A stretch of 64,000 bases of DNA, taken from Corythucha ciliata. Lineage: Eukaryota; Arthropoda; Insecta; Hemiptera; Tingidae. Location: positions 47,954,751 to 48,018,750 of the forward strand of contig CM075942.1 of NCBI GenBank assembly GCA_038030265.1. Direction: 5' to 3'. Below are positions 23,896 to 37,196 of the stretch, in pieces. Position 1 is the stretch's first letter. The number at the start of each line of letters is the position of its first letter. A model generated the notes under the pieces. The model saw only the letters and a list, made by a program, of their open reading frames with translations. It was not told the DNA's origin and searched no databases. The translations under genes were made by a program, and so were the position numbers.

Positions 23896-26800
23896 ATGAT
23901 CAGTTTTCAACCAAATAGTTAGTTTTGTGCTCCGAATTACGCTCCGCACGTTGCGAGTTCTTGTGATTGGGGGGGGGGGGAGACTCCGATTCCGGGAGCC
24001 TTCTGTGGCTTGACGGCTAATTTGTCCAAAACACGCCGAGTTTGAATCTTCCCCTCGATCTCCCCCTATACGGGTTTCAGTTTGGACACAGCCTTAATTA
24101 GAATTAACCCCCTCCTCAGAAATGTGTTGTTTATGCGGGGGCAGTTTTATCAGTTCTACCTAATTAGTCTATGACGAAAACTTAAGAATTAACAATTTAC
24201 AGCGGTTGCAGTGACATTACGCGCTGTTTTACCTTAACTTCTACTATTCACTTTCATTCGTCCTTTGTTTTCTGTACTCTCACTTTTTATTTTATCTTAC
24301 TGTCTCCTTTGGAGAGAGAAAAAAATCTGCGGGGTGAGGGAAGGTGCAGGTCTGCATGCCTTTCCCTACAACTTCACTGAAATATACTTCAAAGCAAGTG
24401 TACAGTGCAGGTTCTTCCTAGCAGGGAAAGTTTTACATTATTTAACAAAAAATTACGTTTCCTTGGGGATAACTTATATCGTTTACGTACAGTTTTTATC
24501 CGTTTAGGCTCTTCGGCTGACTTCCATCATTGGGAACGTGACTGTGTAGGTGAATTTATTTATCATACGTGCTCGCATTTTCTTATAAAACCCCCATTTA
24601 ATTCACGCCTGGCTAATTTATGGCATCCTTTTACTCGAACTTATATTAATGTAAGTTTAATGCTGTGAGCACTGTAACATCCCAACGTAAATTATTGAGA
24701 TTGACCTAGCGGTTTGACCAGTTGCACTTAACTTTCAGCATGTTACGCCAAGCAACCTTTTTCAAACTGTTCGACTGGTGGAATTTATGCCTATTTGGCT
24801 TAGCGTGTGTTTAGAAATTCTGCTGAATCTTTTTAATATTAATCCTTGTTTTCATATTTCTGTTACACATATTGGTCTTATGTTTCGATTTTACGGGGAT
24901 GTCTAAACATTTTGATAGTGTGGGCGAAGAAGTGACTAACTTGAACCGTGCAGAGATCATCGTGATATTTTTTGCTTTAATTTGTTGCATTGTGCTGCAT
25001 AAAAGGGTTTGAAGCATGTGCGTTTTATGGTGATATGACGTAATAACTTTACTACTAATAACTATTTTGATCATCTCGTCTTCTCTGAGTCTCAGTGTTT
25101 ACGACCAGGAAGAGCACATCACATGACCCCTTGAAGGTGTACTTTCCCGTCTCATGGAACAAAAAATTAGCGAATTAGCGTTAGTTTCAATGTCAGTAAT
25201 AAAATATTGTGGAAGGCGAAACCCACGCGAGGCAAAGATGCGTTCTCGTCGTACTGAAGGTTGTGCTTTTACCCTGACGTGACGATAGTGAAATGTGTCG
25301 TAGCGTAGGAGTTCCCGAGGGCACGGCACTTGCTTAGCCCTTTATGAATTTATTGCCGGATCGCATTTGCCTTCTTAACCTTTTCAAATGTCATAGGTAG
25401 CACTCAGGTTCGAGCGTAGCGCGGTGGGGCGGTAATTCATTTGGCGATCATTCTATAGCTAATTGCCTCTCTCTCTCTCTCTCTTGTGCCTTGCCTGCAC
25501 AATACGCTTTCGAGCATGCCATGCTGGTTTTTAACAGGAAAAAATCAATGGTTTGGGAGAATTACTCAGGGAACGAATGCTACTGCCGGTGTTGAACCAC
25601 TTTTGTCCCGATAAATTATCTTTTCCTTCCACATATTATTATTATTTATCGGACAGTTACCTCATTTTACAATCCGTTAATTCGTTATTCAAAGCTATTT
25701 TCAGTGGTCAAGCCTCACGGGGTCCTCTCTTCCGTTACTTCTTCAAGATCCGCTCTGATTCTTTTTTCGCTTTGCAGAGCTTTAATTCTTGTCAGCCTCC
25801 TTACTCTCTTCATTAATGTTTAAACTAGCGCAATTACTTCTTTCTAAAGGTTACCTGTACTTGTGGAAGAGGGGAGGGGGTTCTGGGCTCTCTTTGAGTT
25901 GAAAAATCCTGGCATTTTAAAGTTGGGTTGTCAGTTGTTGCTGAAAGAGACCAATAAAATAAAGAAGCGATTGCTCTCGAGATCTTTCCGCACAATGCGC
26001 TATCAATACTCGTTATGCTTTACTACATATCTTTCGTCTTTTCCATTTTACGTCATTTATCCTAAAGGTGTGATGAATTACACGCTCAAGTTCCGCCGTT
26101 AAAAGTTTCAAATTCTATAGTCGGCGTGAAAACGTCCTCTCAAATTTCGGCGGCGGCGCCAGGCGATTCCCTTCTCATCCTCGACAGACTTCCATTTCCA
26201 TTTATTTCAAATGCTCTTCCGCTTTTTCTCTTTAATCCAATAAGCCGCTGCATTTTTAGTTTTCAAATTGCGTTTATGCGACTTTTGCATCGATTTTACT
26301 TCGTGGAATTCAAGAGTGATCCAGAATTCTACTCCTTGTCGATTATATTACAATTTTATATCCCTACGTGGATGGCACATAAATTCCTAGCGGTTAGAAG
26401 AAACAAAAACGATTGCGTTCTACCTAATTTCATTGATCTAACATTCTTTATTGCGAGGTAACATTAATCTTAATTTGTTGGTTTCCCTGTCTTTAAATAA
26501 AGTTAGGAACTGATTCGATTCTGTTTCCCACGTTTCCATGTCTTCCAATAGCTTGTGCATAGAAGCTACACGCCTTTTGAAATCATTGCAATCATCTTGA
26601 AATACTTACAAGGGTGAAGCTATGCCCGGACCCCCCCCCCCCCGCTTTTATAAAAGTTGTATACAATTCCATAAAATGACAGAACGTGGCAAGAAAAAGA
26701 AAAACTGTCTATTTAACATAATGCGTCTCGTGTAGGTTTATATATCGCTTAGCGGTATTTTCCGGCTCACTAATGCTTTTAAGAGAAATAGAATAGTCTC

Positions 26801-28674
26801 TCTCTTTCTCACCACCCAACCTCCTCTTCTCATTCCCGCTCTTAAGTTCATCTCATCATTTTAAAGGGGGAAAAAATGTTTTATTGCGAGCCATCAAGAT
26901 CCTCACTCTCACTGTAGCTCAAATAGTACTCAGAGTATAAGAGCTTTGTTTACCAACAAGTTGAATTTTCCCCCGGGGAGGCCTTTAGGGGTGGATTTTT
27001 TTTTTTTGGTGTGTGTGTTTTCTGGACGCCCTTTATTTTCATTTTTATCTCACCCGTCGTCACTCGCAGGCCAGGCGTCTAGGTGACTATACATACGCAG
27101 TTAGCCTGGACTGGATGAGTGTATTGAAGGTTTTTGCCTACTCTGAGGTGAAAGGAGATTCGGATTTGGTCTTTGTTTGTGTGTGTAATTCGGGGGTGGG
27201 ACGGGAAGGGGTTTGATGGGTGCCAATTAGTGATTTATTAATTTACAGTCGACAAGTGAGCCGATTGAAGGGGGTGGGGTTATTTGTGCAGAGGCGATCA
27301 ATCAGAAAACGACATTACACGGCTCCGTTTTACTTACAAAAAATGTGGTTACTACAGTAAAACTAGCTAAACACCCGAACATCAAAAAAAAAAAAAAAAG
27401 TTGGTTCCAGTGCCAAATTGTTCCGTCCACTCACCGTAATACCTAGTGGAAAGTTACAGGACGCCGAGCGTCGGGTTTTGGAGTGGGGGTGTAGGAAGAC
27501 CAAAAACATAGTTTTTTTTTTACAGTTTTTCGCCTATATCTTGAAAGATGAAGGGTTTAGCACAGACGATTCCCTTTGCAAAATGTATTTGCATTAAATT
27601 GTGAACAAAAAAGTTCCACACAATTTTTTCCCTCCATCAACGGTTTCAGAGATAGGACGGGGCCACAAGTACCATTTTTTTTTAATATTCTTGATTTTTT
27701 GTGAGAAATATGAAAAGTTCACCTGTTTGTGATAAGCACTAGGTGTTTGGTATAATGTTGGACATACGGAAGCTGGTGAGAGGAGACCTGATTCAGTGTC
27801 GATTTTACCGTTGCTCTTTGTTCGACAACTTGTTGGTTCTCGTGATAGCGAACATAATCATTGTTTACCCTTCTTTCTCGGTTTCCCCCGTAAAACTGTT
27901 GACATTGCATTGAAAGGTGTGAAATTGGGACTAAGAAGGCTGTTGGAAAAATCACACAAATTTACATCAAAATGAGCTACCACCGACCGAAAATGTCCCT
28001 TCTCGCGGGACTCTGCAAAGGGTTGGAAATAACGGAGTGCCATTTTCAGGTTATTCCCCATTTCTTCTAGCCCCGATAACTTGTCTATTCCAAGTGACAC
28101 TGAGAGTCCTGAAAAATGGGAAAACAAGAGTAGCTCGTCAGCTTTTGAATGTTGTACGATATTTGGATTTCCTTGCTTTTCACTCTCTGGTAAAACAAAA
28201 CGAGTGTCAAAAACGAGTTACAACTAACTAAGAAATAATGCATCCTAGTGACATTTTTTCTTCATATTGTACTCGAAAACGATGCTTATGCGAGCCAGTA
28301 TTGACATAAAAGGTTGTTACCAAGAATTGTCATGTAATATCAATTTTTCCTCTTGAAGTTGTGCCCTTTCGTATTGTGCTTTAATTTGGTCCAAACCAAA
28401 ATACTTGTTGTTGCCCACTCCAGAGATTGTTTAGGATTGTTTACGACAATTTGGCGATGAGGGAGATCAGGCCCCTTGGTGCAGCTGGTTGCGAGGAGGG
28501 ATCTGAAGGAGTATTACTGTCCTGTGAGGATACTGTTTTTTCCATATTCGGCGTTCCTTTATCTCGTTTGTGTCATTTTCCCCGACAGTTCGTAATGATG
28601 CCTCTGGGCGTCTAGAATGAACTTGCTGGGAAAATATTTTATGTCAACAGCCGATTTTATTTTATGGGCGAACA
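23896..28674. other. Intronic stretch without recognised features
   Basis: AT-leaning sequence with a 12-G run at 23969, a 13-C run at 26631 and a CT microsatellite at 25467-25484. The longest frame (26126-26461 plus) has no family signature. Confidence 0.45.
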
Positions 28675-29165
28675 GACAATTTAGCTATTTGAGGACGCAA
28701 TCGTTCAGTTTAGCCATTTGGAAGCCGTAAATCGTTAGTTTAATCATTTTCCGGGTGCGAGTAGTCAGTTTGGCCATTTTTATGGTTCGAATAGTCCGTG
28801 AAGGCGTGTGAAGTGCGCAGTTAAAAGGGATACATTATGAAAAATAATAATTTATGTCTAGCTAATGCTAATCTGAATAGTCCGTCCAGCCATTTTAAGG
28901 TCAAGCATGCTCATTTACTATTTTTAGTGCGTGAAACGCCAGTTAAGCCATTTTCTTAGCGATCATCGCCAGTTTACTGTTGGCAATTTTGAATTCGTGA
29001 ATCGTCAGTTTAGCTATTTGTTTGTATAATTGATTGCATAATGTGCGTGAATAGGCACATCAGTTATTTTATAGTGCTCGAATCGTGAGTTTAGCCATTT
29101 TCAAGGGTCAAGTGGGTCAGTTTTGCCAGTTTTAGGGCGCGTGGAGTAAGTTTTGCGTAAATCGT
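28675..29165 (+). repeat. Degenerate ~32-bp tandem array, family C
   Basis: Units of the form GCGTGAATCGTCAGTTTAGC plus CATTTT recur about every 32-33 bp. Confidence 0.7.
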
Positions 29166-32100
29166 AAGCTCTGATACCGTCTACTACTTTCACCGTCGTG
29201 GCATGAAAAATGTGTGATTGATTTTTCCATTATTACCGAGCATCAACCGCCGCTACTTAGGACAAGTTCACCTGTCAGTGTTGGCCCTGTTTTATTGTTT
29301 TTGTTTTTTCACGAGCTGATGGCTGTAGCCTTCAAATTAAAATTCCTTTTTTTTGCTGATTTCTAACTGTTCCTATAAACGGGTTTAACCGACGAAAACG
29401 GTACAGTCTTCTCAATATAACAACGATTAATCGTGCGTTTACTCGTTGATTTCGCCTATCTCGATTTTGTTGCATATTTGACGTAGCGCAGAAACGCTTA
29501 TCGTTTTGATTGACTGGCCTAACGAGTTTTTTCCTTTAAAAAATAATAGAAAAATGCAGTAGAGAAGACGTTGATTGACGCTCTCAAAGAGGCTGCTAGA
29601 CGTGTATCACTTTCATTTTCACAGTTTTCTCGCGTAGTGTTTCTTTCCCTCGACGCGTCTCGATTTCTGGGTCTTTTAGGGGATGGTCTGATGGTTAGAG
29701 AAACGTCAAGTAATTCGCGCTTAAAATCGTTGTGTTTTCTAAAATTCAATTAATGTTAATGTTGATTGTTATTCCTAATCTGAATAATTACTTTTGCAAT
29801 GACGGAGTACCTGTCGTTCCTACTTTTTTCCCGCTTTTTACACATAAAAAGCTGTAATAGTTTCTAGAAAGCTGTTGATGTCACTATTTTGCATCCGCCG
29901 GCTATCTCTTAGAATCGGGCTTTCAATGCCGTTTGACTGGGTTTCACTCAAAGACCCTTGTTATCACTTTAGTCCTTATGCAGGGATCACGTTACGATTC
30001 TTCGTTTCTAGACTGCTTTTCCCCTGTACAGTACCACGCTGGTAAATCCCCGGTTTGTCGACAGGCCTTGAATGAAGATTTACATAGTTGAATCGAATTG
30101 AGTTTGACGGATGTGCTGACAATTTTTTATCATCTCTCACACATCTCTCAATATTCCTCAGTCGTTTTCCTTGACAAGTTTTCTAGGTGCGATATATTTT
30201 TTGTCCTAATATGGTTCTGTCTGCGTCAGAGTTTGGTACGTGATCGAACTTGAACGATGAGAGACGATTAATTCAATCGAGATGACCTTCACCCCCTCCC
30301 CTCGCCCCCTGCACAATATTTCATCCACCAAGCTGAGGGTTGTCCCAGCGTTTTAATTGTCGCTGGGGAAAAAGTGAAAATAACGCATTCAGAGGATACC
30401 AGTTGAAATTCATTTTTCATGTGGAGCAGTCACCACAAAGTGTCATGAAAAACTGTCGCATTGAGTTGTGTGTGGGGATGGGGCCTGAATAGCAGACAAT
30501 GGCTCTCCGCATTTTAAAAAAAAATGAATCCTGCAGAGAATCGTTTGTTATAGAGCTAGAGTACCAAGTGACAATGTTCCTTTTTTCGCGTACGCGGTAT
30601 TTTTTTTAAAAAAAAAAACAATTGAAACATTTTTCTCCGCAGCCGTGCTTAATAAAGTTGCCCATAACTTCTCGAATTTTGTGTGCTACGTGCTTTGCTT
30701 CTCCGACCATGTGCGATGATGAGTTTTGCATTCTTTCGCGTGCCTAAAGACAAGGAATAAAAAAAATTGGACGCTTTTTATTATGATTGACAGAAACATT
30801 AAAATCACCCCCCCAGCCACCGTCCTGTGGCATCTTGAGGGTTTCACTTCAGTCTCTCTTCTCTCGTCCCTCGTTCTTTCTTTCAGTCGAGTTCTAACCA
30901 TCGCGCGTTCGCCTTTTTTCCATACGCGTTTGTGTACTATCAAGAGTGGCGTCTCTTATGTCTACGGTGAGTGGTTCGCGTCCGTGTGGTAATTGCCCAA
31001 TTGGTTGCCTTTGATTCCACCGAATATATAAGATTGTAACACGATGCTTTCAAGCCGTGAGTGCCGTAGAATTACAAATTGTAATCACAAATGTAAAGTT
31101 ACTGTCACTCATATTACAACTTCGGCTAAAACATCTTCGGTTCCTGATCTGCCTCCGCCCTTTCGGTAATTATCGACTAGCAATTTTCCTATTGCGAAAA
31201 ACACTCATTTTCGCCACTGTGTCGTGTTGTAAAATAACTGATGTCCCGATGACTTCGAATTGTCGTCCTCATTTAAGGAAACTCTTTTATTTCCTATTTT
31301 GAAAGTCAATTTTTGGGAAGTAGCGCTTACAGTTTGGGCCTTCATATGCCTGTGCTGATGAAAGAGAAAGCATTCTTGATGGCTTTATTATTGATGTTAT
31401 TATTTTTTTTAGCATGGGATTGATTTTTCAAGCCTTCAGACCTGAATCCAGCCTTCTTCCGCCCGTAAAATGTGGCTTTCTCTCGAAATTAAAATTAGTT
31501 ATGACTGTTGAGGCCCAACTATAAAATAGCCTTTAAAAGAAAAATATATTCTTGAAGACGCTTTGTACTCAATACCTGTTGTCTTTGTCCTCTCCTAGCA
31601 CGAAATCCTAGGTATCGTTCGGTCAAACGGTACAAGATTTATGGGGCTTCTTTGAACAGAAACGGTCCTCTATAACGACTATAATACATATTTAATTGGA
31701 GGGCCCTCAAACCCTGTTTTTATAGCCATGCCTGAAATTGTTCAGTATTTTTTCTACTTTTATCCAGCGTGATGCTGTGTATCTCCGACTTTTGCCACAG
31801 TGAGCATAATTTTAGAACTGCTTTTATACGTTTCATAATGAAATGCGTAATATCATGGTTGATGATTAGGATTATAAAATGGCATAATTAGTCAAATCGA
31901 GTTGTTGAGGTTTTTATAGTTACAACCGTCTTAAAACTAAAAACGTGTTTTATGTGTAGCATCTCTCTCACAGCGTAGAGGCCCCTCCCCCCACGTATTC
32001 AAGTGTCTGTCAGAATTCTTTCTCATACAGTTTTTTCGCCTACTTTTTTAAATGACTCCGGATGATTATTAGTCTGTGAGATAAAAAGTCAGCGCTGTGA

Positions 32101-32261
32101 ATTTTTTTCTGTATACCGTTGTGTTGTCCTCTCATTACTCGAAATGACTGGATTTTCTGTCATGCCACTTCATCAGAGCTCTCACTTCTAAAAAATAAAT
32201 TACCAGCGCGCTTGCGTTGAGAAAAAAAATGATAGAATTTTCACTTTTTTTTCCATTCTAG
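29166..32261. other. Intronic stretch without recognised features
   Basis: No supported gene or mobile element was seen before the acceptor of the next WDR47 exon. Confidence 0.45.
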
Positions 32262-32379
32262 TTCTCGACGGTGTGGCCCTGGGGCTGTTATAGTGCGGAC
32301 AGGCCCCCAGCCGTCTGCCCATCCCAGGCAACCCGCCCTAAATGGTACTTCGACACCGCCGCAACAAGATCTGACAAAG
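32262..32379 (+). CDS. WDR47: WDR47 second coding exon (linker)
   Basis: A GC-rich 118-bp segment lies between a T-rich acceptor ending CTAG (32258-32261) and donor GTGAGC (32380). Its first base completes the split glycine codon of the exon ending at 21384. The 39 following codons are open, start SRRCGPGAVIV and end TPPQQDLTK. That end resembles the QQQNLT segment that follows the Q-rich helix in vertebrate WDR47. It ends in phase 0. Support is the paired splice sites, matching phase, composition and the short terminal similarity. Confidence 0.72.
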
Positions 32380-32506
32380 GTGAGCTTTTCCTTATTTATT
32401 TTTATTATCATGCTTATAATTATGTGGAGAAGAATCTTGTTCTCCTATAAAATCAAGTCATGAAAGTCTCTTTGTGGTGTGAAGGTTAAAGAAATCAACA
32501 AAAAAG

Positions 32507-33469
32507 TTTTGTTCCGACAGCAGCCTGTCGGGAAAAGTGCATTTTATTCATACGACAATCGACTCAAACCTCATAAGTTAGAACAATATCAATCAATTAT
32601 GAATGACATTTAGGCCGTGGTATAGAACGTCGAAATCATGAAATCGTGTTTATTTTTTACCGCAGGCCCTTTTTTTGGCACCAACTGGGCGGGAACAAAA
32701 TGAGGAAAATGGAAAATGTAAATATAATAAATACACCAGGGGCCTTATTCCGAGTTGTCGGGAAAAACTCACGTGAGGTGGTTGCTATGGCGAAATAATA
32801 CTATTTCTGATGAAGCGTCCTTGGATACCGCTTGCGGGATTATTTCCCGACAACTCTAACTAAGGCACTATAAAACCCGAGTACTGCAACACGAAAATCG
32901 GCGCCATACTTGGTCCCTCATATGATTATAATTGTCACCTGATATCATTGACAAGTAGGATATTTTTTTTTATTTCGACCGCATTCCGCGTTTGTTTGCT
33001 GCTACGATGACAATTTTTTCATTCATGATATTGTGTTTACCCTAACGACTGAGGGACCAAATATGGCGCTGAAATCCGTGTTGCAGTACCTGTGTTTTAA
33101 AGGTTCTCTACTCTAACTAGGGCCCCATACCACAGTGAACAGAGTCGGTTGGGTTGCATATAATACGATATGGGAAGGGGGACTCTTGTCAGAGGAGTTA
33201 TTTGCAATTAAAATCTTTATCCCGGCATAAATTTCATTCCTATTTGATTGATATCGTTCTAATTTATGAGGTTTGAGTCGATTGTCGCATGAATGAAATG
33301 CACTTTTCCCGACAGGCTGCTGTCGGAACAAAACTTTTCAGATTACGTTAATTTTCAGATCAGTTACATTAGGTTAAATGGTAAGTTACAATTTCACCAC
33401 TGCTTGGGTTCGAATCCGAAACAATTTGTTTTAAATTTTTGTTTGTTTCTCCCATTTTGGCCCACCTCA
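32507..33469. mobile_element. Foldback element with hairpin termini, copy 1 (interrupted)
   Basis: Inverted arms of about 130 bp (32507-32640 and 33205-33345) each end in CCGACAG-CAGC-CTGTCGG, itself a small hairpin. About 120 bp beyond the right arm is also shared with copy 2 (40308-40847). Relative to copy 2 there is an extra block at about 32719-33139. No protein is encoded. Confidence 0.85.
32719..33139. mobile_element. Nested insertion of palindromic elements
   Basis: Absent from the otherwise collinear copy at 40308-40847. The first palindrome runs 32737-32868 with ends around AGTTGTCGGGAAA. The second runs 32881-33089 with GTACTGCAACACG ends and an inner GGCGCCATACTTGGTCCCTC repeat. 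An outer right end, CTAACTAGGGCCCC, lies at 33114-33127. Confidence 0.7.
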
Positions 33470-34194
33470 GGATTTTTCACTCAAGATTTATTAGGCTGTA
33501 GGCAAATCAAATAAAATAGACGGTTCAAAATACAATGTCAATGAAATTTTTTGGTAATTGGGTGGTCCAGTAAAGCATAGCGTTAATTTAATAGCTCCCC
33601 TCCCCCGAGAACTCCCCTGCCATATCAACGGATTTGGTTCACAAAGGTCTCATTCGAAAGCGCGTTCATTTCTCATTACTCGAGTCAATTTTGGGGGCAA
33701 TTGCAGCAACAGCCGTGCGGTAGCGAATTTTCAACTAATTCAAACCCCTCTTTCACACCGTTCCCGTGGACCGATTCACCTGTATCACGAACTCGTCTGA
33801 GATATCCACAATATTGATTTTTAGGCCAAATTTGGTTGACCTAAGTCAAAAATTGCGGCCGTGATCGTGCTAACAAGCGAGGGGCCATATACATATACAT
33901 AGCAAATCGAACCGACCTCGGATTCGTGTTCTAGGGGTTCTGAAACGTGAAAAAAATCACAATCCATATGTGCGACCATCAGGGCCATCACCCGAGACTG
34001 CATACTTCAAGTTCTTTATTTCATTCACCCATTTCCTAACTCAGAGAGAGCGTTACGGGAAACAGTGAGCTCAGGTAAACGTCAAACGAGACGGGAAAGT
34101 CAATCCTAACATCCCTGGTTACATGTGTTTTCGAACATCTAATTTGGTCGAAGGGTCTGATGTGTGGTAATTAGCAGGCTTATTGTGAGACGTA

Positions 34195-34334
34195 AGCTCG
34201 GTGCACACGATGCATTTTTCGAAGCATGTTTACATGCATGGTGAAAAAAAACATGATCCCCGGTAGTGACCGGTTGTTTTTTTTAGAACAGGCAGGCCAT
34301 CGTGCTTCAAAAAATGCATCGTGTGCACCGAGCT
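34195..34334. mobile_element. Palindromic MITE, 140 bp
   Basis: Ends AGCTCGGTGCACACGATGCA and complement, about 25 bp each, with a flanking GTA on both sides that could be a 3-bp target duplication. Confidence 0.75.
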
Positions 34335-34678
34335 GTAATCACGGAATTTGCGGGGTATATTTGAATAAAACGGCAAGACCAGACGCCTTTTGTGCAGCCT
34401 GCCATGCTATTGCAGCATATTTTTATGCACTGCTCTCGATACGCCTCCGATGCGGACTTTCGATCATCAGAGAGAGATCATGCTATTCCATCTACGTACC
34501 TACACAAATTGAAAGGCCAGTAAATTCCATACAGCGTTAAGTTTCGCCCAGCTGAATATATAAATAGCGTAGATTTCGAAGTATACTCATAATATTTATA
34601 ATGATAAATAATCGATGGCCCTGCAAAGTTCAAGGAATATCGCGGGTGCAGGCGGACCTCGCTGACCAGCGTCGTCGG

Positions 34679-34742
34679 GGCTAAAGAGGTTATAGAGCTT
34701 AAAGGTTATAGAGGTTAAAGAGGTTATAGGCTAAAGAGGTGG
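34679..34742. repeat. Short tandem repeat AAAGAGGTTATAG
   Basis: Several imperfect copies of a 13-16-base unit. Confidence 0.7.
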
Positions 34743-35040
34743 ACTTTTATCAATCCCCATCCCGTGCAATTCTATGCAAATCGTGATAAGGTAACCCTTG
34801 TGTAACCTATACCCACATGAAAAAAGTTAGCTCCGATGTCCGGAACTCAATCAAAACTGATCACCGGTCATAGAGGTAGAATACATGGAGGGAACCTTGA
34901 TTGCGAAGGGGTGTTGGAGGGGGGTGCATATGGATCACATAGATGAAGTGCGGAGGTGTCCCTTATTTTTATAACCTGCACAACGCAAACTTCCTAAAAA
35001 ACAAACTTGTAATCTTGTATTTGTAATCATTCCCGTTGGC

Positions 35041-35226
35041 TTAATCGGTCGCGGTCAGGTTGATAAGGAGGTTACACTGGTTGGAGAGCAAACGACCCCC
35101 CCACCCTCCTTCACCATGACAACATGACGACAACAATTGAGCAGTGATGAAATAATTCTTATCAGATCACTCGTCAGTTGTTTATTTGCCCTCCAACCAA
35201 CCTGACACCTGACCGCGACCGATTAA
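35041..35226. mobile_element. Inverted-repeat element, 186 bp
   Basis: Exact 20-bp ends TTAATCGGTCGCGGTCAGGT and reverse complement. The adjacent TGGTTGGAG-like blocks are also inverted. Confidence 0.7.
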
Positions 35227-35519
35227 TTCCGTAAAATCTGTGATATTCGTGCGTATTCATCTTGAGGAATTTTTTAAACTTAAAATTTTGAATCCAAACG
35301 GTTCGTCCCACCATGCACAATGAAATTGTTGAGTTCAGTGAATCCCTTCGTTTTTCAGGCGTCATGAAGAATATGATCTTTAGTTGATGAAACGGTTTTT
35401 GGCTTTCTCCCGTCTTGCATTCGTGGAATTCCGAGACCCCGATATGAGGCCTAACATCTCTGATAAACATAGATCTAGTGTAGCTTTCCATAAACTTATA
35501 AAGATTATAAAACTACCAA

Positions 35520-36160
35520 GAACTTCGACGGTCGCTTCACGCCCGTTGGAACGGTACTCTGGCGCATACGTTGACGTCCGAACAGCTACACTGCATCCGC
35601 TCGTGCTCTGGAGCCGAGTGTCGTCAGTTCAACGCTCAGTGGGACGAAAGATGAACGATCGAACACGCCTGCGCCTGCTTCGTCCGAATGAACCGAAAAA
35701 TTTCATTCTATTCGAAAGATTTACACGGCAAAGGACACGGTTCCTTTAAATTTCTCAATATGGGATCATTCGTCTCTCTTCTGAACTACTGGGGCGTACT
35801 CGGCCGTCCGGAGCGTCGGCCGAACGAACGCGGTTTCAGTGGAGCACAGTGGCTAGTATCGCACGAACCACCACCACCCGGGTCGGCCGCTCTTTCATGA
35901 ATCGCGGCGTTTGCGAGATACAAAGAGTCGCTACCACATGAGCGTATGGGCTGCGAACAAGAATGAATTGTTTGTATTTTCGAAAAGCGAGTAGGTTTTC
36001 CGATTGCCACTCCAAGGAAATTCTTAGAAGGAGAGGGAGATTTAGGACACGAGACGAGTGACCCGCTCTGCGGCATTGCCCTGCTATGTGCCATTCGTTT
36101 TTTAAAGTCGCTTTTGGCTGTACGTAACACATAATTCGAAGTGGACTTCGACACCGAGCG
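35520..36160. other. CpG-rich island of unknown origin
   Basis: Higher G+C with several overlapping chance frames on both strands (up to about 120 codons) but no recognised domain. It could be a promoter or noncoding exon, or an old retroelement end. Confidence 0.35.
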
Positions 36161-36536
36161 TTTTATTACCGAAGAAGATCCCTGAAATTTAGCACACGCG
36201 GGCTCTGAAAGTTACAATAATGTCTCATATTTTCTCATTTTCTGGTGTCGTCCAAATACATTTTGAAGAAAACTAAAAGCGCAAATTTTGATGTCATTAT
36301 AATCGCCTTGTTTTGTTGAAACAAGGCTAGCTGATATGAATCAGGTTTTATCATTAGATACAACTAAAAAAAGTTCACTCACTGACCAGAAAGGGGGTTT
36401 TCATTTTTGAATTTATTTATATTAATGGACAGTCATATTATAACCTATTCATATGCCGTCATATCGGAGCAAGACTCCCTCCATGTTATATTACATATTT
36501 CTATGCCACCGGTCGAGAACAACGATATATAAACCT

Positions 36537-36675
36537 GGGGGCCTATTCTCTAACTCCGAAGCAATAGCTTTTTGGAAGTCATATGTTTATTTCATTCATT
36601 TTCTTCGAACAAATGAATGAAATAGACACATGGCTGGCGAAAAAAATATTACTTCTTGTTAGAGAATAGGCCCCC
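36537..36675. mobile_element. 139-bp palindromic MITE, copy 1
   Basis: Ends GGGGGCCTATTCTCTAAC and complement. The interior contains inverted ATTTCATTCAT-type blocks. Copy 2 at 41801-41939 is the same length in reverse orientation. Confidence 0.85.
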
Positions 36676-37196
36676 TGGATTGCTCACAGAGGACTGGAGG
36701 GGCGTGGAGGGGGCAGGTCGTCCCCTGGTAAACAATCACCCTGTCCCTCTCCTTGTGTAGTTATGGCAATATGGCACTTATTTTGAAACTCCAACCCTCG
36801 CATCCACTATGGGAGCTTATTTGATGGCTATTATCAGCTGGTCTTTATCAGCAGTGATGAGCAATCCAGTTCTTTTATATATCGTTGGTCGAGAATCTTG
36901 CATCTTTGGCAGGGTTGCCAGATGATAAGATGTTCATCCCGCATCTAGAGCGAGCATGAATAGCCCAAAAACCGCGAAGATTCACCTTTCTCATCTCAAA
37001 AACACCGCAGTGGAACCCTGGAAGACCGAAGCTTCGAGTAGCTTGCCCTATTCCCCCCCTATTCGCATGAGTTGCAGCTGAAATAACGTCAATTGTCCCA
37101 GAAATGCATCATAAAGGTGTAACATGTTGCTAATGACGACTTGGAAAAAACTGCTTATACTATTCGACGAGGCAAGGAAAACACGTATTTAAAACG

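Larger units (their letters stand above)
21385..32261 (+). other. WDR47 intron, 10.9 kb
   Basis: GTGAGT donor and TTCTAG acceptor, phase 2. It contains the tRNA-bearing foldback (21734), arrays of families B (22190) and C (28675), a GC-rich island (23341), C/G runs at 23211, 23969 and 26631, and a CT microsatellite at 25467. The remaining sequence shows no supported gene. Confidence 0.75.

Noticed and set aside
26126..26461. 111-codon frame with hydrophobic stretches
   Set aside because: No splice signals, family match or composition shift; consistent with chance.
33293..33514. Frame shared between 33293-33514 and the 40800 region
   Set aside because: The shared peptide only reflects the duplicated repeat tail with the B-box-like motif.
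35384..36154. Frames of 121-122 codons on both strands
   Set aside because: Overlapping open frames on both strands of a CpG-rich patch, none with recognisable motifs; stop-codon scarcity explains them.
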